Positions 58,943 through 64,000 of a stretch of DNA of 64,000 bases are shown piece after piece; position 1 is the stretch's first letter; every line of letters begins with the position of its first letter. The notes beneath the pieces are model-generated. The model was given only the letters and a program-made list of their open reading frames with translations, was not told where the DNA came from and did no database searches. Source of the stretch: Mycolicibacterium peregrinum (GTDB lineage: Bacteria; Actinomycetota; Actinomycetes; Mycobacteriales; Mycobacteriaceae). The stretch lies in the NCBI RefSeq assembly GCF_002102345.1, contig NZ_LQPP01000029.1, positions 146,504-210,503 on the forward strand. The letters are read 5' to 3'. Position numbers and translations under genes: made by a program.

Positions 58943-60510
58943 TGCTCACCCGCTTTGTCCGAATTCAGCTGATCATCTTCGCGGTGGCGTCGGTGATCGG
59001 GATGGCTCTGATGGGCATCGTGTACATGCAGGCTCCGACCCTGTTGGGGATCGGGCGGATGACGGTGACCCTGCAACTGCCCGGAACCGGTGGCCTGTAC
59101 CAGTTCTCGAACGTGACGTACCGCGGCGTGCAGATGGGGAAGGTCACCGAGGTACGGCCCACCCGTGACGGAGCGGTGGCCACACTGTCGCTGAATACGT
59201 CACCCAAGGTGCCCGCAGACCTGCACGCCGCGGTCCTCAGCGTGTCGGCAGTGGGTGAGCAGTACGTGGATCTGCAACCCCGCAACGACTCGGGACCGTA
59301 TCTCCACGACGGATCGGTCATCCCGGCATCCAGCACGTCGATTCCCCAAGCCGTGGGACCGATGCTCGATCAGGTCAGTTCACTCATGGGCAGCATCCCC
59401 AAGGACAAGATCAGCCCGCTGCTCGACGAAACCTTCAAGGCGTTCAACGGGACTGGAAATGACATGGGAGCGCTGCTGGACTCCTCGTCGAGACTGATCA
59501 ACGAGGCGAACGCTGCCTCCGACCAGCCCCGGGCGCTCATCGACGACGGTGCGCCCTTACTGGACGGGCAGGCCGAGTCGGTTGATGCGATCCGCATCTG
59601 GGCCCGGAGCATGGCTGGAATAACCAAGCAGGTCGCCGACAACGACCAGCACGTGCGCACCTTGCTGAAGGACGGGCCGGGAACAGCGGACGAAGCATCC
59701 CGCTTGTTCAATCAAGTCAAACCCACGTTGCCTCTGTTGCTCGCCAACCTCACCAGCTTGGGTCAGGTCGGGGTGACGTACCATCCCTCGCTGGAGCAAC
59801 TGCTGGTGCTGCTGCCGCCAACCGTGGCCTCTACACAGTCATACGGTGCGCCGAAGAACAACCCGGTTGGAATGTCGTTGGGTGACTTCACCCTCAACGT
59901 CGGAGATCCGCCCGCGTGCACCGTCGGATTCCTACCGCCGTCGGCGTGGCGGTCTCCTGAGGACACCAGCGACATCGACACCCCCGACGGGTTGTATTGC
60001 AAACTGCCGCAGGATTCGCCGATCGGTGTCCGCGGAGCACGCAACTACCCGTGCATGGGGAAGCCCGGAAAACGTGCTCCCACTGTCGAAATCTGTGACA
60101 GCGACCGGCCTTACGAGCCCTTGGCGATGCGTCAGCATCCCCTCGGCCCCTACCCGATCGATCCCAATCTGCTGGCGCAGGGGATAGCGCCGGATTCGCG
60201 GGTCGATCGGGACGCGGCCATCCACGGACCGGCCGAGGGCACCCCGATGCCGCCGGCCGCCGCGCCTGCCGAGGTGCCTGTCGAGGCGCCTGCCGCACCG
60301 CCGGCAGGTGAGGTGCCGCCGAGCCCGGACGCGCCGACAATGGCACCGAGTGCGTTCACTCCCAATGGATCTCAAGGACCGTCGGTTGCGATCGCCACCT
60401 ACGACCCGCGCACGGGGCGGTACGCCACACCGGACGGCAAGGTGTACCGGCAGACCGATCTGGTGCCGCCGACCGGAGACCCGACGTGGAAAGACCTGTT
60501 CACCACCTGA
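58942..60510 (+). CDS. mceF: Mce-family protein MceF
   Basis: 522 residues. Anchor FVRIQLIIFAVASVIGMALMGIVYM, MCE domain VTLQLPGTGGLYQFSNVTYRGVQMGKVTEVRPTRDGAVATLSL ... SVSAVGEQYVDLQP, long helical region, then a cysteine-bearing globular part (PPACTVGFLPPSAW, GLYCKLP, NYPCMG, VEICDS) and a repetitive Pro/Ala/Glu tail ending ATYDPRTGRYATPDGKVYRQTDL. ATG 58942 shares a base with the mceE stop; GGAGG is upstream. A strong terminator follows. Confidence 0.92.
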   Translation: MLTRFVRIQLIIFAVASVIGMALMGIVYMQAPTLLGIGRMTVTLQLPGTGGLYQFSNVTYRGVQMGKVTEVRPTRDGAVATLSLNTSPKVPADLHAAVLSVSAVGEQYVDLQPRNDSGPYLHDGSVIPASSTSIPQAVGPMLDQVSSLMGSIPKDKISPLLDETFKAFNGTGNDMGALLDSSSRLINEANAASDQPRALIDDGAPLLDGQAESVDAIRIWARSMAGITKQVADNDQHVRTLLKDGPGTADEASRLFNQVKPTLPLLLANLTSLGQVGVTYHPSLEQLLVLLPPTVASTQSYGAPKNNPVGMSLGDFTLNVGDPPACTVGFLPPSAWRSPEDTSDIDTPDGLYCKLPQDSPIGVRGARNYPCMGKPGKRAPTVEICDSDRPYEPLAMRQHPLGPYPIDPNLLAQGIAPDSRVDRDAAIHGPAEGTPMPPAAAPAEVPVEAPAAPPAGEVPPSPDAPTMAPSAFTPNGSQGPSVAIATYDPRTGRYATPDGKVYRQTDLVPPTGDPTWKDLFTT

Positions 60511-60524
60511 GTGTCGGTGAATGC

Positions 60525-60562
60525 CAAAGCCCCCCGCAATGAAAGCCATTGGGGGGGCTTTG
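60525..60562 (+). terminator. Stem-loop terminator after mceF
   Basis: CAAAGCCCCCC (60525-60535) pairs with GGGGGGCTTTG (60552-60562). The stem can be extended by GCAAT/CATTG-type pairing near the loop. It sits 15 bp after the mceF stop and so separates the mce transcript from the secreted-protein genes. Confidence 0.8.
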
Positions 60563-60598
60563 GGTATTACCTGGCTGCGTAGCTGAAAAGCTCTCTGC

Positions 60599-61111
60599 TC
60601 AGGCTGTTTTCACGAGTTTGAACGGCATGGTGATGAACACGACTTTGCTGGTGCCGCACGATCCGCTGACCCCGGTGGTCGAGTCCTCGCCCAGCAGTGT
60701 CGTCGAGGCCGGATCATTCGCAGTGGCATCTTTGTTCGAGGTGAAAAACCGGTACACCTGCAGACCCGGGCCGGCAGTTCCGTCGCCGCACGGCTGCCAG
60801 TTGTCCACCGTCTTCTTGACGTACCAGACGCCGCTCTTCTGGTAGATCGGTGCGCTCCAACCCCAATCGGTGTCGACCGTGCCGGTGCACTCGCTGGGAT
60901 AACTGCACGTCGTGGAGATCGTCCAGGTACCACGAATGCTCGCCTCGTCGTGGAAGATGTCGTTCGTTTTCGCCCACTCGCCGTTAGACGTGGCGGTGTA
61001 CGTGCCGTTGAGGCCCCAACTCGGAGACGCCGCGGCAACCGGGCTGCACAAGCCGGCCACCCCAGTGGCGGTGAGCACCGCCGCCCCAATGAACGCAGTC
61101 GACACCCGCAT
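60599..61111 (-). CDS. Secreted protein of unknown function
   Basis: 170 residues. Signal peptide MRVSTAFIGAAVLTATGVAGLCSPVAAA with cleavage after AAA. The mature part is Trp/Thr-rich: WGLNGTYTATSNGEWAKTNDIFHDEASIRGTWTISTTCSYPSECTGTV, with four or more cysteines. This is a pattern common in mycobacterial exported small beta proteins. ATG 61111 has AGAGGAG 9 bp upstream; an ATG at 61138 would add a non-signal extension. Function unknown. Confidence 0.78.
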   Translation of the reverse strand: MRVSTAFIGAAVLTATGVAGLCSPVAAASPSWGLNGTYTATSNGEWAKTNDIFHDEASIRGTWTISTTCSYPSECTGTVDTDWGWSAPIYQKSGVWYVKKTVDNWQPCGDGTAGPGLQVYRFFTSNKDATANDPASTTLLGEDSTTGVSGSCGTSKVVFITMPFKLVKTA

Positions 61112-61193
61112 GACCAAACTCCTCTGTACGCCGGCCACCGGTGGTCGCCGCGGCAGTGTTCACTGTGCAGCTTCTTCGGTCTTCTGACGGACA

Positions 61194-61634
61194 ATGTCCC
61201 ACCTAGTGGGCCATGAGCTGGCAGCCGGATTCAACCGTGCCACAGTGTCGTACGTGCGAATACCGGTGGTAGTCACGGCAGGACTGCTCGTTGCGGCGGC
61301 GATGATCGCCCCGTCGCCGGCGAGCGCAGAACCTGTCGGCTGCAGTGAACCCTCATGCGTACCCGGAATCACCGGTGGCGTCGTGCTCGGCGCACCATGC
61401 TCGGACACCGCGTACTACGTCTTCGGCACCACCTCCTGGGGCCGGGTGGTGTTCTGCGGGTCGCCACGCCGTTACGAGCCGCGCTACTTCCGGTCGCCGC
61501 CGCTGAAAGGTATTCGCGAGGAGAACACCCCATGCACAGGTTTCGAGAACACCGTCGCCCAGGCGCCCGACGGGCTGTTCCTGAGCTGTGTGTCGAGCGA
61601 TGGAACGAGCAGGTGGCTTCGTGGTGACCTGTGA
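61194..61634 (+). CDS. Secreted cysteine-rich protein of unknown function
   Basis: 146 residues from ATG 61194; GTG 61245 (VSYVRIPVVV) would give a more typical signal peptide. Signal region VRIPVVVTAGLLVAAAMIAPSPASA; the mature part has six cysteines (GCSEPSCVPG, PCSDTAYYVFG, VFCGSP, TPCTGF, LSCVSSDG), probably disulfide-bonded. It overlaps the next gene's 5' end. It lies between mceF and the Mas genes, so it may belong to the same functional unit, but no family was recognised. Confidence 0.68.
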   Translation: MSHLVGHELAAGFNRATVSYVRIPVVVTAGLLVAAAMIAPSPASAEPVGCSEPSCVPGITGGVVLGAPCSDTAYYVFGTTSWGRVVFCGSPRRYEPRYFRSPPLKGIREENTPCTGFENTVAQAPDGLFLSCVSSDGTSRWLRGDL

Positions 61635-62085
61635 TTCGCGGGACCGCGCGGCGTTGAAGCGTTGGCGCGCAGGCACTGTCAGCGCCCTCCTCGCCGTCGG
61701 CCTGGCTGCCGGTATCGCCGTGGCGACCCCGGCATACGCCGACGAGGAGCCGATGCCCCACCGCGTGACCTACACGGTCACCGCGGAGCAGCCGACAACC
61801 GTCGGCATCTACTTCCGCGAGGTGGACCCGCCGACGTGGGCCGACTACAGCCACAATCCCTACGAATTCAGCCCTAGGGACGATCTGACGCTGGAACCGG
61901 GAAAGCCCTGGATCCGCGAGACGATGCTCAACGACCCCATGAAATGGGCCATGGTTACCGTCACCACGGCGGGATTGGCTCCCCAACCCAGCCAGACCCT
62001 GCGTTGTGAGCTGGCCATCGACGGGATCGTCGTTCACCGCGCTGCCGGCCCCAAAGGCGCGTTGTGCTCATTGCGGAATTGGTGA
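61624..62085 (+). CDS. Secreted MmpS-like small protein
   Basis: The signal/anchor is RWRAGTVSALLAVGLAAGIAVATPAYA. The mature domain is HRVTYTVTAEQPTTVGIYFREVDPPTWADYSHNPYEF ... PWIRETMLNDPMKWAMVTVTT, ending RCELAIDGIVVHRAAGPKGALCSLRNW. The Val-rich strands plus the C-terminal Cys pair recall the MmpS (Mycobact_memb) fold. GTG 61624 overlaps the upstream stop; ATG 61588 is a longer alternative. A periplasmic role near the Mce machine is possible. Confidence 0.72.
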   Translation: MTCDSRDRAALKRWRAGTVSALLAVGLAAGIAVATPAYADEEPMPHRVTYTVTAEQPTTVGIYFREVDPPTWADYSHNPYEFSPRDDLTLEPGKPWIRETMLNDPMKWAMVTVTTAGLAPQPSQTLRCELAIDGIVVHRAAGPKGALCSLRNW

Positions 62086-62189
62086 TGGTGCCGATTCGTC
62101 AGAACGGATTTGTCCGCTGGGTGGGACACCGCCGTCGGCGCCGGTTCCGCCCGCATTAGCGTGCGGCCGAGACCAACCGGAGGTGCACT

Positions 62190-62858
62190 ATGCGGTTACT
62201 CAGCCGCCCCGTCGAGGAAACTGAGCCGACAGTGCTCGATGACGTCGACGAGACCGATTCGCCGCTGAGCGACGACGTCGAGTTGCCAGACGAGTTGCCA
62301 GATCAGGCCGACCCTTCGGACCAGGACGACACTGACGACCCGCCACCGACGTCGGGCGAAAAGCGCAGATGGCGACCGAAACTCGCGACGGTGCTGGCCG
62401 GTGTCGCCATCCTGGTCAGCGGTGCGTTGCTGGCAGCCAGCGGATACCTGATCTGGTTTCACCAGCAGACCGACCGTGAGCAGCAGCGCCGCGCGGAATT
62501 CGCGGCGGCGGCATCGCAAGCCGCCGTCACCCTGATGTCGATCGACAGTGCCAAGGCGGAGGGCAACGTCAAGCAGATTGTCGACAACTCGACCGGACAG
62601 TTCAAAGAGGACATCGAATCGTCGGCCGAGGACCTGGTGAGAGCCGCGAAGGATTCGAAGGCGACGACGAAGGCCACCGCAAAGGCCACGGCGGTCCAGT
62701 CGATGGACGCGGACTCCGCAGTCGTCCTCGTCAGCACCGCAACCACGGTGAGCAACTCGGCCGGCGCCAATCAGCAGCCGCGTAACTGGCGGCTGAGCGT
62801 CACGATGGTCCGAGACGGGGGACAGATCAAGATGTCGAAAGTGGAGTTCGTCCCGTGA
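62190..62858 (+). CDS. Mce-associated membrane protein (Mas)
   Basis: 222 residues. A very acidic N-terminal cytoplasmic part (EETEPTVLDDVDETDSPLSDDVELPDELPDQADPSDQDDTDD) is followed by one helix (KLATVLAGVAILVSGALLAASGYLIWF, ~64-90). The NTF2-like extracellular domain is typical of Mce-associated proteins (AASQAAVTLMSIDSAKAEGNVKQIVDNSTGQFKEDIESSAEDLVRA). Mas proteins support Mce transport. ATG 62190 has GGAGG upstream; the next Mas gene overlaps by GTGA. Confidence 0.88.
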   Translation: MRLLSRPVEETEPTVLDDVDETDSPLSDDVELPDELPDQADPSDQDDTDDPPPTSGEKRRWRPKLATVLAGVAILVSGALLAASGYLIWFHQQTDREQQRRAEFAAAASQAAVTLMSIDSAKAEGNVKQIVDNSTGQFKEDIESSAEDLVRAAKDSKATTKATAKATAVQSMDADSAVVLVSTATTVSNSAGANQQPRNWRLSVTMVRDGGQIKMSKVEFVP

Positions 62859-63490
62859 GTACCAGCACAGCAGAGCCAAGTACCAGTACCGAACCTGACG
62901 TCGAAATCCCTTCGGAGGCTGAATCGATCCCCGAGGAGTCGCAGGCCACCGAAGCCGATGCGAGCCCCGAGGAGACTCCACAGGCCCAGGAGAGGTGGAC
63001 CCATCGCGTTGCCCGGCGGTGGCGACCGATCGCCGTCGTCTGCCTACTGCTGGCCTCGGCGGGCTCGGCGGCACCGCTCTACTTCGGCGTGTACCGCGCC
63101 GACCATGGGAGTGCCGCAGCGTCTGCGACGGTGGTCGATGCGGCCTCCGAGGGTTCAGTGGCGCTGTTGTCCTATGCGCCAGACAGTTTGGACAAGGACT
63201 TCGCTACGGCGAAATCCAAACTGACCGGTGACTTCTTGGATTACTACAGCGAGTTCGCCAACAAGTTCGTCGCGCCGGCAGCCAAGGAAAAGGACATCCG
63301 CGCCACTGCGTCGGTTGTTCGCGCTGCTCCGATCACCGTGCAGGCCGACACCGCGGAGGTATTGGTCTATCTGAACCAGGCGACAACCAGCCGCGACAAC
63401 CCCGAGCCGGCTCAGGCCGCCAGTGCCGTGAAGGTTGGTCTCACGAAAATCGATGGGGGCTGGCTGATCTCGTCGTTCAACCCGATCTAA
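62855..63490 (+). CDS. Mce-associated membrane protein (Mas)
   Basis: 211 residues. Acidic N-terminus (TEPDVEIPSEAESIPEESQATEADASPEETP), helix RWRPIAVVCLLLASAGSAAPLYFGVY (~48-72), then the same NTF2-like domain (ASEGSVALLSYAPDSLDKDFATAKSKLTGDFLDYYSEFANKFVAPAAKEKDIRATASVVRAAPI) ending GGWLISSFNPI. GTG start in a GTGA overlap. It pairs with the preceding Mas, as at other mce loci. Confidence 0.88.
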   Translation: MSTSTAEPSTSTEPDVEIPSEAESIPEESQATEADASPEETPQAQERWTHRVARRWRPIAVVCLLLASAGSAAPLYFGVYRADHGSAAASATVVDAASEGSVALLSYAPDSLDKDFATAKSKLTGDFLDYYSEFANKFVAPAAKEKDIRATASVVRAAPITVQADTAEVLVYLNQATTSRDNPEPAQAASAVKVGLTKIDGGWLISSFNPI

Positions 63491-63525
63491 CGGAGCAACT
63501 CGACGGCCCCAGATGTAGTGCCCAG

Positions 63526-64000
63526 CTAGGGTCCGCGTACTGCCTTGCCTCCGGCGGCGCGGTCGGTGCCGATGCGTTCCCATGGGTCGGGGTGGTCGAG
63601 TAGGGGCCAGCCGAGCGGAATTTCCGGCTCTACGGCTTCCAGGGCGCAGGGTTCTGGGTCCCAGAGGGGTTCGAAGCTGGGAAGGTCAGGTTGGCACAAG
63701 GTGCTGTCCCAGGCCGTGTTCCAGTCGAAATCCCACGCTACGTCCGGCTCGAACTCGGCGTCTGGCTTCAAGTCCCAGTCCGGGTCTGGGTCAAGCACCG
63801 GCACCGGCCGCGGCACCGGGTCCGGCTCTTGGGTGAGGTTCGGGTCTGGCTGGGATTGTTGTGGGGGGCCTGCTGCCCGTTCCCATTCCCATGTGGGATC
63901 CGCTGTGAGGCCGGCTGGTGCGGGTTCGGATTGGGTTGGGGTGAGCAGCAGTTCGGGGCGGTGAAGGTAGTTGATGCGGTTCTGGCCGTGATCCAACCCC
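63526..64000 (-). CDS. C-terminal part of a mycobacterial DUF222/HNH-type protein (5' end outside window)
   Basis: The frame is open to the window edge. GLDHGQNRINYLHRPELLLTP is the typical end of the mycobacterial REP13E12/DUF222-HNH family. After it comes an unusually long tail of ~120 residues rich in Asp, Pro and Trp (PDPNLTQEPDPVPRPVPVLDPDPDWDLKPDAEFEPDVAWDFDWN). The catalytic HNH segment would lie upstream, off the window. These proteins are repetitive and often mark recombination-prone sites. Confidence 0.7.
   Translation of the reverse strand, partial: GLDHGQNRINYLHRPELLLTPTQSEPAPAGLTADPTWEWERAAGPPQQSQPDPNLTQEPDPVPRPVPVLDPDPDWDLKPDAEFEPDVAWDFDWNTAWDSTLCQPDLPSFEPLWDPEPCALEAVEPEIPLGWPLLDHPDPWERIGTDRAAGGKAVRGP

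Noticed and set aside
51321..63490. Calling this operon the canonical mce4
   Set aside because: YrbEA is mce4-like, but the flanking genes differ from what I recall of the kstR-linked mce4 locus; naming is left open.
1..64000. CRISPR arrays, rRNA, tRNA, intact insertion sequences, phage attachment sites
   Set aside because: Reading through the window I saw no regularly spaced repeats, no cloverleaf-type sequence and no transposase. A tRNAscan/ISfinder run would be needed to exclude them fully.

Overview
The window is high-GC actinobacterial DNA and almost certainly comes from a fast-growing Mycobacterium (Mycolicibacterium) or a close relative. The reasons are a complete yrbEAB-mceABCDEF operon with two Mce-associated (Mas) genes, KstR-like TetR regulation, mycofactocin-type SDRs, a mycobacterial DUF222/HNH-type protein tail at the right edge, and many leaderless and ATGA/GTGA-overlapped genes.

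Layout. 1-5.1 kb is general membrane and housekeeping content: the tail of a geranylgeranyl-reductase-like flavoprotein, a UraA-type permease, a SulP transporter and an APC permease. 5.1-28 kb and 31.7-63.5 kb form one large accessory steroid catabolism and uptake locus. It carries a second set of ring-degradation genes: flavin reductase (hsaB-like), kstD, kshA, kshB, hsaA, hsaC and hsaD. It also carries two Baeyer-Villiger monooxygenases, many SDRs including a 3-alpha-hydroxysteroid dehydrogenase type, SnoaL/NTF2-like and dimeric-barrel small enzymes, and a seven-gene beta-oxidation-like operon (acyl-CoA synthetase, Zn-ADH, ALDH, crotonase, two FadE subunits). The mce importer operon closes it. 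From memory, the kstD-kshA-PadR arrangement and the duplicated hsa genes resemble the 'C-19+' androstenedione cluster described in M. smegmatis; this could not be checked here.

Two insertions interrupt the locus. One is a lower-GC stretch (about 29.35-31.68 kb) with a gene remnant and two small membrane proteins. The other (about 34.1-36.4 kb) is an AbiE/MenAT-like nucleotidyltransferase toxin-antitoxin pair with a perfect inverted-repeat operator.

Regulation. The main new observation is a short, roughly palindromic motif (consensus TCCCGGTCA[GC][TC]GG) in ten promoter regions. It lies at nearly every divergent or operon-starting promoter of the steroid locus and usually sits 35-40 bp upstream of a plausible -10 box. 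Many of those promoters appear leaderless, with the -10 box 6-8 bp from the start codon. This points to one regulator controlling the whole locus. Local regulators are PadR, four TetR (one KstR-like) and two IclR, several with their own palindromes. Likely flow: import by Mce, A/B-ring attack by KstD and KshAB, A-ring opening by HsaAB, HsaC and HsaD, with BVMOs, SDRs and the FadE operon acting on the side chain, D ring or ring-derived acids.
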